A DNA stretch of 64,000 bases, taken from positions 4,006,001 through 4,070,000 of the forward strand of contig NZ_CP019947.1 in NCBI RefSeq assembly GCF_002025205.1, given 5' to 3'. The position numbers and the translations under genes are program-made. Below are positions 53,452 through 61,920 of this stretch, in pieces. This DNA is from Pseudomonas sp. CC6-YY-74 (GTDB lineage: Bacteria > Pseudomonadota > Gammaproteobacteria > Pseudomonadales > Pseudomonadaceae). Each line of letters opens with the position of its first letter. Within the stretch, counting starts at the first letter, position 1. The notes beneath the pieces were generated by a model, which worked only from the letters and a program-made list of their open reading frames with translations, was not told the DNA's origin and ran no database searches.

Positions 53452-54095
53452 TTTCCGGCTCCTGTGTCGGTCAATCCGGCGAAATACTCCGCGACAGCCT
53501 TGATCTCGTCCTCGGTGAGGCCACGCGCGATGTGGCCCATCAGGTCGTTGGGATCGTTCTTGCGAGTCCCCTGCTGCCAGGCGATTAGCTGCGAAGACAG
53601 GTATTGGGCGGACTGCCCCACGAGTGGCGGAAAGGCTTTGCCGACGCCCACACCGCTTGGCCCGTGGCAGGCCACGCATTCAGGAATATTACGCTCCCAG
53701 GCGCCACGCAATGCAAGCACGGCGCCCACCCCCTCGGCCGCAGCGGCGCGGCTGATCCGTTCGACTTGCGGTCGCGGCTTGTTGGCGAGCATCGTCGTGA
53801 CGGCGTCTACTTCCTCGGGACTCAAGGCAGCGGCAATCGGTTGCATGATCGGGTTGGCACGCTCACCGGAGGCGAAATCGGCCAACTGTTTTTTCATGTA
53901 GTCGGCGGACAGACCGGCCAGCCTCGGAAAACCAGCTGCGGCCATTCCCTCACCCTCGGCACCATGGCAGGTGGCGCACGCCATCGCGGCCGAATTGGCG
54001 CCGCCTTTGCCATAGACAGCAGCCGGATCTGCCGCCTGGGTAGACACGGAAACTGCTAAAAGAAGCCCTGCAAGGGGCCAGCGACAGACGTTCAT
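53448..54095 (-). CDS. tsdB: Diheme cytochrome c (TsdB-like, c4 family)
   Basis: 215 residues with a signal peptide (MNVCRWPLAGLLLAVSVSTQAAD). Two c4-type halves each have a heme site (ACATCHGAEG and ECVACHGPSG) and a distal Met region (MQPIAAALS, MGHIARGLT). As in Pseudomonas stutzeri-type tsdBA pairs, it is probably the electron acceptor for TsdA, with which it overlaps by four bases. Confidence 0.87.
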   Translation of the reverse strand: MNVCRWPLAGLLLAVSVSTQAADPAAVYGKGGANSAAMACATCHGAEGEGMAAAGFPRLAGLSADYMKKQLADFASGERANPIMQPIAAALSPEEVDAVTTMLANKPRPQVERISRAAAAEGVGAVLALRGAWERNIPECVACHGPSGVGVGKAFPPLVGQSAQYLSSQLIAWQQGTRKNDPNDLMGHIARGLTEDEIKAVAEYFAGLTDTGAGK

Positions 54096-54152
54096 GTAGC
54101 CTCCAAATCATTTTTGTTCAAGGTAACGCCGCTGGGCCGCATGTTTAGTGGT

Positions 54153-54359
54153 TTAACGGTTCGCTGACAGCGGCCTCATGATCTGATTCAGCGAATCGGG
54201 ACGAGGAACCCCTTGCTGTTGTTGCCGACGCCCCTCGTCGTCCAGGTCGTAAATTGCTGGCGTTGCCGAGGCTCCCACTTCACCCATCAGCGTCAGGTTC
54301 GCCTCGAGCTGTTCATTTACCTTAGGCGAAATACTGTGGATCGGCTCCAGTTTGCTCAC
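54153..54359 (-). pseudogene. C-terminal fragment of a DsbG/DsbC-like thiol-disulfide protein
   Basis: Up to 68 residues including QLEANLTLMGEVGASATPAIYDLDDEGRRQQQQGVPRP, the final part of the thioredoxin fold of DsbG-like proteins (the cis-Pro loop is ATPAI). The CxxC active site and the dimerisation domain are absent, so it is a truncated remnant. It lies just upstream of tsdB. Confidence 0.65.
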
Positions 54360-54609
54360 CTTATCTGACGTTTCATGAACGTTGAGCTATGCCGCGCGGT
54401 TATCCACAGCAGGAGGAAAGTCAGGATGGAACGCCCACGCTGGCGGGGCCGACGCTAGCCATCAGGGGACATACCGGCCGCGCATAGGGCAGGCGAAAGA
54501 CGGCTTGCCGTTTATCAGTCGAGTGCTTAAGGTCGATCTAACTTACTGGCCCGGTGCCAGCTTCGTAACCGCGCCATAAACCCCGGCTTTTTATGATGGG
54601 GTTTGGCTG

Positions 54610-54765
54610 TCAGGGTGCGATTGCAGGTGTGCAGTTCCAAGGTAGCAGCGCTTCGTAGCCTTCGACGCTATTGACCTGAGGTAGGCGCTCGAGGATATGG
54701 CGCAAGTAGGCATAAGGCTCCTGGCCGTTGGCCTTGGCGGTTTCCACCAGGCTGTAGAGCTGAAA
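54610..54765 (-). mobile_element. IS66-family transposase remnant (C-terminal end)
   Basis: The minus strand encodes LYSLVETAKANGQEPYAYLRHILERLPQ ... EALLPW, the conserved C-terminus of IS66-type TnpC transposases, followed by a stop at 54610. Upstream the reading degrades into unrelated sequence and no inverted repeats were identified. A dead fragment. Confidence 0.8.
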
Positions 54766-54950
54766 AATAAATCTGTCCCCTTTTCCTGGGATTGAGGTCG
54801 ATGACGCCCTAGAGATGGCGGAACAGACAGAGGTTTGACCACGCATACTGACGGTCGAAGTCAGGCCGTCGCTAACCGGCCAGGCTGTGTCAAAAGACTG
54901 CATGGGATAACCTTGCACCACGAATCAATCATAAGGCTGTGAACTGAACG

Positions 54951-55460
54951 ATGGGTTTTGAACAACTAGCTGAGCTACGCGACCGCCTACGGTCCGAAAA
55001 AGTGCAGGTAAAGACTGATAGTGCGAAGCAGCCTATACGCAAGCCTTCTGAGCAAGCTAAGCCTCGCGAGCAAGATCCTGCGGTGGAGGCGATCTGGCGA
55101 TTGCAGAAGCACTTTCCATTGGCCTTCCCGGTCAATCCGGCCCCCAAGGTTCCGCTTAAGGAAGGTATTTTAAAGGATGCCGAGCAACATCTGGAGCTGC
55201 TCGGAGTATCCAGCGAACAGCTCAAGCAGGGCATCGCTACCTGGTGCCGGGGAAGTCGATATTGGGCAAGCATGACGGAGAATGCGCCGCGCTTGGACCT
55301 AAGCGGTCAGGCAGTTGGAATGGTAACGGCGGCTCAGGCGCTGCATGCGAAGCAGCAGGCGAAGCGCCAGCGCGGACAAGCACGACGTAATCAGAAAACG
55401 CCGAAAGAGCGTATTCAGGATAAGGCCGTCGATACCACTGTGGAACAGACCATGGATTAA
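54951..55460 (+). CDS. ProQ/FinO-domain RNA chaperone
   Basis: 169 residues. The central ProQ/FinO domain is recognised by LQKHFPLAFPVNPAPKVPLKEGIL and IATWCRGSRYWASM. It is flanked by a charged N-terminal linker and a basic C-terminal tail (AKRQRGQARRNQK). Such proteins bind structured RNAs and small RNAs. The gene stands alone between an IS66 fragment and repeat DNA, with no obvious operon partner, so it may have been acquired with mobile DNA. Confidence 0.88.
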   Translation: MGFEQLAELRDRLRSEKVQVKTDSAKQPIRKPSEQAKPREQDPAVEAIWRLQKHFPLAFPVNPAPKVPLKEGILKDAEQHLELLGVSSEQLKQGIATWCRGSRYWASMTENAPRLDLSGQAVGMVTAAQALHAKQQAKRQRGQARRNQKTPKERIQDKAVDTTVEQTMD

Positions 55461-55576
55461 AATCACTCGCCCTCTGCACCGAATTGCCCAATCACTGACA
55501 AGGTACGGAGGCGATGATCAGGCAGCTCAAAGAGCGGTAAGTGACCGATTGCAGTTCTTTGCGGCAGTCTGCAATC

Positions 55577-55624
55577 GGCCAGCAGCAGGTGCTCCGAATT
55601 TTCTGCAAAACGGCCGTGACTTAG
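55577..55624 (+). repeat. 48-bp direct repeat, left copy
   Basis: Starts GGCCAGCAGCAGG and ends GTGACTTAG. A second copy in the same orientation lies at 61097-61144 with 41 of 48 identical bases. The two bracket the VOC/LysR/GST/DsbA/AhpD/TetR block. The rest of 55461-55760 shows no gene. Confidence 0.7.
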
Positions 55625-55760
55625 TCATGGAAAAAGCGGTCCGCTTTATTTATCTGCTAGCCACAGGACGATGACCGGCAGAGCCGGTCGTGATCGTCCT
55701 ACTCGAATCATTTTAATGATCAGGTGGCGCAGAGTTCTCAAGGCTCTACAGCTGTCCCAC

Positions 55761-56261
55761 TTACTGGTAAGCGCCGGCAGCGTAGGTAAGCTCGTAGCTG
55801 TGGCTATAAATCTCCAGGATGTTGCCGAAGGGGTCTTCCATATAGACCATGCGGAACGGCTTCTCGCCTGGGAAGTACTCGCGTACCGGCATGCGCTGCT
55901 TGCCACCGGCGGCGACAATCTTGGCCGCCAGGCCTTCGACGTCCGGGTCCTGGACGCAGAAGTGGAATATTCCGCTCTTCCAGTATTCGAAGTTGTTTTC
56001 CGGTTTTACCGCATTGCGGAATTGAAAGACTTCCACGCCAATGCGGTCGCCGGTGGACATGTGGGCGATGCGAAACGAGCCCCAGCCTGCGCCGAATACG
56101 TCGGTGCACATGACGCCGATGGCTGAGTCGTCCTCGCTGATGGTGGTCGCCGGCATGATCAGGTACCAGCCCATGACCTCGGTGTAGAACTTCACGGCGG
56201 CGTCGAGATCGGTGACCGACAGGCCGATGTGGGAAAAGCTGCGGGGGTAGACGGGAGACAT
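55761..56261 (-). CDS. VOC (glyoxalase/dioxygenase) superfamily protein
   Basis: 166 residues with two beta-alpha-beta modules. The metal-ligand positions fit SHIGLSVTDLDAAVKFYTEVMGW (His), GVEVFQF (Glu), GIFHFCVQDPDVEG (His) and MVYMEDPFGNILEIYSH (Glu). It is divergent from a LysR regulator across a 96-bp gap that carries a palindrome. Substrate unknown; a glyoxalase-type or extradiol-type enzyme are both possible. Confidence 0.87.
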   Translation of the reverse strand: MSPVYPRSFSHIGLSVTDLDAAVKFYTEVMGWYLIMPATTISEDDSAIGVMCTDVFGAGWGSFRIAHMSTGDRIGVEVFQFRNAVKPENNFEYWKSGIFHFCVQDPDVEGLAAKIVAAGGKQRMPVREYFPGEKPFRMVYMEDPFGNILEIYSHSYELTYAAGAYQ

Positions 56262-56311
56262 GACCAGTACCTCGTGTTGAGTTGATAGTGGTCAGTCTAG
56301 GAGCGCCAAGC

Positions 56312-56338
56312 CATAATCAAAATAACCATCAGATTATG
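56312..56338. promoter_or_regulatory. Putative LysR operator
   Basis: A perfect 7-bp inverted repeat, CATAATC and GATTATG, separated by 13 bases lies midway between the divergent VOC and LysR genes, the usual place for LysR-type autoregulation and target activation. Confidence 0.7.
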
Positions 56339-56357
56339 ATTTCAATAAGAGATCTTT

Positions 56358-57239
56358 ATGCTAAATCCGCAGTGGCTGCGTACCTTCGCGACCCTCGCCG
56401 AGCAGGGCAATTTCACCCGTAGCGCCGAGCGCCTGGACTTGACCCAAGCGGCTGTCAGTCAGCATGTGCAGCGCCTGGAGGAGCGTTTAGGCCCGCTGTT
56501 GATACGCCGTCCGCGCCAGCTCGAACTCACACCTGCCGGGCGCGCTTTGCTCGAATACTGCGCGGAGGTCGATTCGGCCGACCAACGCTTGCAGCAGCGT
56601 CTGTCAGAGCGCGACGCAGAGCACGGTGAGATAGGCTTGATCTGCCCCGGCAGCATAGGCTTGGCCCTCTATCCACTGCTGCTGGAGTTACAGCATGCCC
56701 ACCCAGGCCTGAGCATTCGACAGCGTTTCGCGCCGGATCGTGAAGTGCTCGATGCCGTGTTGGACAACCGCTTTGAACTTGGACTGGTGACGCTCAAACC
56801 GGACGATCCGCGTTTAAGTGTGAGTCGCTTCGCCGAGGAACCACTGGAACTGCTAGTGCCGGCCGGCGAGAGCGTTCAGGGCTGGGCTGATCTCGAACGC
56901 CTTGGTTTCATTGATCACCCAGATGGCCAGGCCATGGCCGGTCGACTGCTTAGTCGCTATTACCCCGGCGCGCCCGGGGTCGGCAGCCTCCCGTGCCATG
57001 GTTTCACCAACCAAATCAGTCTGATCCTTGAACCTGTGGCTCGCGGCTTAGGCTTTACCGTCTTGCCGCGCTATGCGCGCTTGGCTTTTGCACGGCCTGA
57101 ATCCATCAAGGTCATTGAAGGGGAGCGACCGGTTTTAGACACCCTTTGGCTTTTGCACCGCGCTGAATGGCCGCTATCTGCCCGAGCTGATGTGCTTATC
57201 CAGCGAGTTAAGCCGCATTTCTGCTCCGCTGAGCGGTAG
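56358..57239 (+). CDS. LysR-family transcriptional regulator
   Basis: 293 residues. The N-terminal helix-turn-helix is FATLAEQGNFTRSAERLDLTQAAVSQHVQRLEERLG, and the C-terminal effector-binding domain is intact to the end. It likely controls the divergent VOC gene through the palindrome between them. Effector unknown. Confidence 0.92.
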   Translation: MLNPQWLRTFATLAEQGNFTRSAERLDLTQAAVSQHVQRLEERLGPLLIRRPRQLELTPAGRALLEYCAEVDSADQRLQQRLSERDAEHGEIGLICPGSIGLALYPLLLELQHAHPGLSIRQRFAPDREVLDAVLDNRFELGLVTLKPDDPRLSVSRFAEEPLELLVPAGESVQGWADLERLGFIDHPDGQAMAGRLLSRYYPGAPGVGSLPCHGFTNQISLILEPVARGLGFTVLPRYARLAFARPESIKVIEGERPVLDTLWLLHRAEWPLSARADVLIQRVKPHFCSAER

Positions 57240-57483
57240 CCAGGAAAAAGGGGCGCGCGCGGGAGAGACGGAGGCTAAACACCCAGACGAAAAACCATAA
57301 GGTCGGCAGCCGCGCCATGAGTACCACAACCCACTCAGCACTCACTGGCGATTGGGTGACCTGCCATGCCGCACCAATCGCGCCAACGCTCAGTAGACCG
57401 ACTCAAACCGAGATAAACACGGCTTTAAGTCGATGCATGATGGCTCTCAACATGAGTGCATCTGTTGCTCATGCTCAGCAACA

Positions 57484-57558
57484 GCCTGTGCCCGAGGCTC
57501 AAGGTGAAGCCCTTGCCGAGGATATGCTCAGCATGATGGATGCCTACCGGGCTCACTG
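57484..57558 (+). pseudogene. C-terminal fragment of a TetR-type regulator
   Basis: The sequence encodes EAQGEALAEDMLSMMDAYRAH. This is nearly the end of the TetR regulator at 60393-60998 (DAQIAALADDMASMIDAYRAR), with similar DNA as well. The preceding part of the 97-codon ORF (57317-57610) has no TetR character. It points to an earlier duplicate of the tetR gene that has been lost. The rest of 57240-57627 shows nothing recognisable. Confidence 0.65.
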
Positions 57559-57627
57559 CCACAGAACTGTCCGAGCCCGGCTGCGACGCGGTCTTTTGAG
57601 CGTGGATTAGCTGGCAGCGTAAGCCTC

Positions 57628-58503
57628 TCAAACGGTGCTTGCAGGGGCCAGTTTGTCTTGAGTTTTCAGATCGAAGTCCGAGGCCTCATGCCGTTCGTGC
57701 AGCTGCTCTGACGGCTCGCCCCAGGTGCGGTTTACCATGCGGCCACGCTGCACGGCCGGTCGCTCAAGAATCTCTTCGGCCCAGCGCCGCAGGTTCTTGT
57801 AGCTTTCGACCTGCAGAAACTCGCCCGCGCCATAGACCTTGCCCAGCACCAGGCTGCCGTACCAGGGCCAGGTGGCAATGTCGGCGATGGAGTATTCGTT
57901 TCCGCCCAGATAGCGGTGCTCGGCCAACTCGCGGTCGAGCACGTCCATCTGGCGCTTCACCTCCATGGTGAAGCGGTTGATCGGGTATTCGAATTTCTCC
58001 GGCGCGTAGGCATAGAAGTGGCCGAACCCGCCACCCAGATAGGGGGCCGAGCCCTGCAGCCAGAACAGCCAGTTGATGACCTCAGTGCGCGCTGCGGCTT
58101 CCTTGGGCAGGTAGTGTCCGAATTTCTCCGCCAGATAGAGAAGAATCGCGCCGCTTTCAAATACACGGCTACCGGTATCAGTATCGAACAGTGCCGGGAT
58201 TTTCGAGTTTGGATTGACGTCAACGAAGCCCGACGAGAACTGGCTACCTTCGCCAATCTGGATCAAGTGCGCGTCATATTCCGCTCCAGCTGCGCCCAGC
58301 GCCAAGAGCTCCTCAAGCATGATGGTGACCTTCTGGCCATTGGGCGTGCCCAGCGAATAAAGCTGCAGAGGATGCCTCCCGCGCGGCAGGCTGACCTCGT
58401 GTGTAGGCCCGGCAATGGGGCGGTTAATCTTGGCCCAATTGCCGCCATTTTCGCCGTTCAAGGTCCAGACTTTGGGTGGTACGTAATTGTTCGTATCAGA
58501 CAT
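57628..58503 (-). CDS. yghU: Glutathione S-transferase, YghU type
   Basis: 291 residues: a thioredoxin-like N-terminal domain (LPRGRHPLQLYSLGTPNGQKVTIMLEELLALG, NPNSKIPALFD) and a helical C-terminal domain (QGSAPYLGGGFGHFYAYAPE, YSIADIATWPW). The start VPPKVWTLNGENGGNWAKINRPIAG is specific to YghU-like enzymes, which reduce disulfides and peroxides with glutathione. Confidence 0.9.
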   Translation of the reverse strand: MSDTNNYVPPKVWTLNGENGGNWAKINRPIAGPTHEVSLPRGRHPLQLYSLGTPNGQKVTIMLEELLALGAAGAEYDAHLIQIGEGSQFSSGFVDVNPNSKIPALFDTDTGSRVFESGAILLYLAEKFGHYLPKEAAARTEVINWLFWLQGSAPYLGGGFGHFYAYAPEKFEYPINRFTMEVKRQMDVLDRELAEHRYLGGNEYSIADIATWPWYGSLVLGKVYGAGEFLQVESYKNLRRWAEEILERPAVQRGRMVNRTWGEPSEQLHERHEASDFDLKTQDKLAPASTV

Positions 58504-58692
58504 GATCCAGACCTCTTACTTTAATGTTCAGGGCAGACCCGGGCGCGGGCGCTGCTGGATTTAGGACAAATACTGGCTGTGGCTGGCTGTCAGCTTTCCA
58601 GGCCATTTCTAGCCCTGTGTCCAGCTGGGGCGGCGAAGACCGGACGTGCCCCTCAAGCCTCAGCGCAGTCTCACACGGCGTTGACTGATCGC

Positions 58693-59346
58693 TCAGTCAT
58701 TCGCCTCGGCCAACTGTTGCACGATGCTCATGTAGTTCTCGACCCCTTGCGCACCGGTTACCAGGTGGCGACGGTTGAAGATCATCGCCGGCACACCGCT
58801 AATGCCTTTGCCCAGCCAGGCTTCTTCGGCAGTGCGCACCTCTGTGGCAAACCGCTGATCCTCAAGCACGGCCAGGGCCTCGGTCCGTTCCAGCCCGATT
58901 TCTGCGGCCACATCCGCCAGCACGCTGTCGTCAGACAGGTTCCGGCGGTTGGTGAAGTGAGCGGTAAAGAGGGCCTGTTTCAGGTCGTGCATGCGCCCTT
59001 GCCGATCGGCCCAATGCAGAAGCTGATGCAGGTTGAAGGTGTTGTGCATGCGCATGTCGTCGGCGAAGCGGAACTCGAACCCGACATCTGCGCCAACCTC
59101 GGTCATCTTGACCCGGCTTTCCTCCGATTGCTCCTTGGTAGTGCCATATTTCTCGGCCACGTGGTCGCGCAGGCTCTGGCCCTCGGGTGGCATGCCGGGG
59201 TTCAGCTCGAACGGATGCCAATGAATCTCGTGCGCCGTGCCGGTCGCCTCCAACGCCTTTGCCAGCTGGCGGTAGCCGATGATGCACCAGGGGCAGACCA
59301 CATCGGACACGATGTCGATCCGCAGCTTTTGGGGTGGGGTGGTCAT
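58693..59346 (-). CDS. DsbA-family oxidoreductase (FrnE-like)
   Basis: 217 residues without a signal peptide. The CPWC active site lies in DIVSDVVCPWCIIGYRQL, and the helical insertion and the cis-Pro loop (GISGVPAMIFNRRHLVTGAQ) follow. This is the cytoplasmic FrnE branch, linked to oxidative stress and polyketide-type chemistry. It lies in a block of redox proteins with the glutathione transferase and AhpD-like protein. Confidence 0.9.
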   Translation of the reverse strand: MTTPPQKLRIDIVSDVVCPWCIIGYRQLAKALEATGTAHEIHWHPFELNPGMPPEGQSLRDHVAEKYGTTKEQSEESRVKMTEVGADVGFEFRFADDMRMHNTFNLHQLLHWADRQGRMHDLKQALFTAHFTNRRNLSDDSVLADVAAEIGLERTEALAVLEDQRFATEVRTAEEAWLGKGISGVPAMIFNRRHLVTGAQGVENYMSIVQQLAEAND

Positions 59347-59704
59347 AGTGCCTCCTCGATTGAATGTGATGGGCGGCCCGGCAGCCGAGAGCTTGGCGCC
59401 GTCATCCTTACGATAAGCGGTTTGCGCTCATCGGTGAATGCGCCCAAGCGCGCGCTTGTTGTGCCGCTGCAGAGTCAGGTTGAGCAACGCCAGCAGTATC
59501 ACGATGATCGTCACGCCCGGCGGTCTCGACTGGCACGGTGCATCTACCAGCCTGTGCTCCAGGTGTCTGGTCCACTTCGACATCAGCGTCTGGGTGACGC
59601 CAAGAACCGCCGGTTCTGCTGAGAAGGTCCACGTGCAGAAGCGGAAAGCCGCCGTGGCCTCGAGATAGACGGTGGCGTCGGGCATTGCTTCGCCGTTAGT
59701 GGGA
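59347..59704. other. Gap without a recognisable gene
   Basis: 358 bases between the DsbA-like and AhpD-like genes. One minus-strand frame contains a hydrophobic stretch (VTIIVILLALLNLTL), but no start, family or coding pattern supports a gene. It may be remnant DNA. Confidence 0.45.
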
Positions 59705-60256
59705 TTACTTCTTAGTCCAGGCAAACTGCTTGAAAGGTTCGTCGATAGGCGTTTGGGCAATATGGTTGGTGTAGTTGCTCATGACCTTTTGGCTAAGGCC
59801 CAGGATGACTTCCAACACATTTTGCTGGGTGTAACCGGCCGCATATAAGTCTTGCAGTTGCTTTGGCTCAAGCTCGCCACGCTGGCGCACCATGGCCAGT
59901 GTGAAGTCGCGCAACGCCTCAAGTTTCGCGGTGGGCAGCGGCGTCTCATCGCGCAGTGCATTGCTCACTTCGTCTGAGACCTTCATCGACTTGGCGATAC
60001 CCGTATGCGCAGGCACGCAGTAATGGCAGGCATGCTCAACGTTGATGGTCTGCCACACCACGGTTTTTTCATCGGCGCTGAGGCTGCTGTTAAGAAACAG
60101 GCCATGCAGCACTTGATAGCCCTCGAGCAAACCGGGGGCTTCGGCCATCACCGCATGCAAGCCTGGAATCATGCCAAAGGCTTTCTGCGACTTCTCCAAC
60201 AGGGGCTTGGCGGCTTCGGGTGCGCTGTTCTGGTCATGCAGAGTAAAAGTGCTCAT
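59705..60256 (-). CDS. Carboxymuconolactone decarboxylase/AhpD-family protein
   Basis: 183 residues from MSTFTLHDQN at 60256. The AhpD signature CHYCVPAH with its CxxC pair and following His lies near residues 78-85, in an alkylhydroperoxidase-type helical fold. It is divergent from a TetR regulator, with two matching operators in the 136-bp gap, so it is probably its target. Likely role: peroxide or electrophile detoxification. Confidence 0.88.
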   Translation of the reverse strand: MSTFTLHDQNSAPEAAKPLLEKSQKAFGMIPGLHAVMAEAPGLLEGYQVLHGLFLNSSLSADEKTVVWQTINVEHACHYCVPAHTGIAKSMKVSDEVSNALRDETPLPTAKLEALRDFTLAMVRQRGELEPKQLQDLYAAGYTQQNVLEVILGLSQKVMSNYTNHIAQTPIDEPFKQFAWTKK

Positions 60257-60271
60257 TGGCTGAATCCTTTT

Positions 60272-60287
60272 TGAGTGAACGTTCAAA
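60272..60287. promoter_or_regulatory. Putative TetR operator 1
   Basis: TTGAGTGAACGTTCAA, a near-palindrome beside the AhpD-like start. It recurs in inverted orientation at 60335-60350 with one mismatch. Confidence 0.78.
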
Positions 60288-60334
60288 TAAGAACACCAGC
60301 CTAATTGAGGTCAGGGAGGTAATCAAGCTATAAT

Positions 60335-60350
60335 TGAACGGTCACTCAAA
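60335..60350. promoter_or_regulatory. Putative TetR operator 2
   Basis: TTGAACGGTCACTCAA is the complement of operator 1 with one base different. It lies 43 bases before the tetR start, so the regulator probably controls both divergent genes. Confidence 0.78.
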
Positions 60351-60392
60351 CTCGATCCCGCCGATTGCACTTAACCCTTTATCCGAGAGCCA

Positions 60393-60998
60393 ATGATGCC
60401 CCGCACTGCTCGTTTTGATCGCCAAGTCGCTCTAGATAGAGCCGTTGAGCTGTTTTGGTCGAGAGGTTATTACGCATCATCGATGAAGGATATTGAGAAG
60501 GCGCTGGATATGCGCCCCGGTAGCCTCTATGCCACCTTCGGCAGTAAAAGCGGTCTGTTTGCCGAGGCGCTGGAGGCTTACGCCAGCCGTGCCGGAGATG
60601 GCTTTCGCCAGATAATCGAAGGATCACCGAGCGTTGTCGACGGATTAAAGCGCTACCTGCGCTCATTCGCCCGGCCCTGTAGCGTCGACGCGCAAGCGCC
60701 TGCGCAGGCTTGCATGCTGATTAAGACCTTGCTCGAGGTTAATGCTGAAGACACCGCGTTACTGACTCAGGTGAAGACAATGCTCGCCACCATCGAGTTG
60801 GGACTTTGCGAGGTACTGGTGCAGGCCAAGGCAATGGGGGAATTGCGTGCCGATGTAGAGTGCCCACGACTTGCCCGCTTGCTACAGGCGCAAATCATCG
60901 GGTTGCGGGCGTTTGCCGAGCGCAATGTGCCCGACGCTCAGATTGCAGCACTTGCCGACGACATGGCCAGCATGATTGATGCCTACCGAGCCCGCTGA
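60393..60998 (+). CDS. TetR-family transcriptional regulator
   Basis: 201 residues. The N-terminal helix-turn-helix is ALDRAVELFWSRGYYASSMKDIEKALDMRPGSLYATFGSK and the C-terminal ligand-binding domain is complete (CMLIKTLLEV, ERNVPDAQIAALADD). It is probably an autoregulated repressor of the AhpD-like gene. Either Met of the MMPRT start could be used. Confidence 0.92.
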   Translation: MMPRTARFDRQVALDRAVELFWSRGYYASSMKDIEKALDMRPGSLYATFGSKSGLFAEALEAYASRAGDGFRQIIEGSPSVVDGLKRYLRSFARPCSVDAQAPAQACMLIKTLLEVNAEDTALLTQVKTMLATIELGLCEVLVQAKAMGELRADVECPRLARLLQAQIIGLRAFAERNVPDAQIAALADDMASMIDAYRAR

Positions 60999-61096
60999 AT
61001 CGGCCCTGATGCCTTAGCCGCAGTTGCTAGTCCCTTCTGGCCGGGTTACGGCCGTTGCCGAGTGCTCGCTATTTGATATAGAGGCGAGCATGGAGC

Positions 61097-61144
61097 GGCC
61101 AGCAGCAGGCGTTCAGAACCTTCTGCAAAGCGGCTGTGACTTAG
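61097..61144 (+). repeat. 48-bp direct repeat, right copy
   Basis: Partner of 55577-55624 (41 of 48 bases identical, same orientation). It lies just after the tetR gene and 15 bases before the end of cobF on the opposite strand. Confidence 0.7.
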
Positions 61145-61158
61145 GAAGGGGACACCCA

Positions 61159-61920
61159 TCAGCCGGTCCTGCGCAGCAGATAGCTATCCATAATCCAGCC
61201 ATGCTGCTCACGCAGCTGCGCGCGACGACTGCGGATAGTCTCGGCGACCTCCCTCAGCGAGCCGGCTATCAGCACTTCGTCGGCGGTGCCGATATAGGCG
61301 CCCCAGTAGATGTGCATGTCCTGGTCGATGAAGCGCCGGTAAGTGTCCTGGGCGTCGAGCATCACCAGCACGCTGTCCACGCCCTCGGGAAAGCCACCTT
61401 CGGCCAGACGGCGGGCCGGGGTGATCTGGAAGGCCTGGCCGATGCTGTTGAAGCAGACCTTATGTTTGGCCGCCAGGGCTTGCAGGCTGGTGATGCCGGG
61501 GATCACTTGGTATTCGATCTGCTCGCTGCTGTTGCCCACGATCTGTTCGACGATGCGCAGGGTGCTGTCGTACAGCGCCGGGTCGCCCCAGACCAGAAAG
61601 GCGCCGCATTCGCCGTCGGCCATCTGCTCGCGAATCATGCCTTCGAACACTTGCTGTTTGTCCTGATTGAGCTCGACCACGCTGCCGCGATAGTCGGGCA
61701 CATCGCGCACCCGCTCCGGGCAGTCGGCACTGACAAAGCGGTAGTCGCGGCCCTGGATAAAGCGCTCGCAGATGGTCTTGCGCAGGCCCATCAGGCTGTC
61801 CTTGGCGCTGCCCTTGTCCATCAGGAAGAACACATCCGTGCGGTTCAGCGCGTTGATCGCCTGCACCGTCAGGTAGTCCGGGTCGCCGGCACCGATGCCG
61901 ATGATCAGAAGGGTTTTCAT
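61159..61920 (-). CDS. cobF: Precorrin-6A synthase (deacetylating)
   Basis: 253 residues. A tetrapyrrole C1-methyltransferase (LLIIGIGAGDPDYLTVQAINAL, CGAFLVWGDPALYDSTLRIVEQI, VIPGITSLQALAAKHK). It extrudes the C20 fragment as acetate in the aerobic pathway. The start overlaps the ChlD-like stop by four bases. Confidence 0.94.
   Translation of the reverse strand: MKTLLIIGIGAGDPDYLTVQAINALNRTDVFFLMDKGSAKDSLMGLRKTICERFIQGRDYRFVSADCPERVRDVPDYRGSVVELNQDKQQVFEGMIREQMADGECGAFLVWGDPALYDSTLRIVEQIVGNSSEQIEYQVIPGITSLQALAAKHKVCFNSIGQAFQITPARRLAEGGFPEGVDSVLVMLDAQDTYRRFIDQDMHIYWGAYIGTADEVLIAGSLREVAETIRSRRAQLREQHGWIMDSYLLRRTG

Noticed and set aside
57317..57610. 97-codon ORF after the LysR gene
   Set aside because: Only a TetR C-terminal fragment is recognisable inside it; the start and first half look non-coding.
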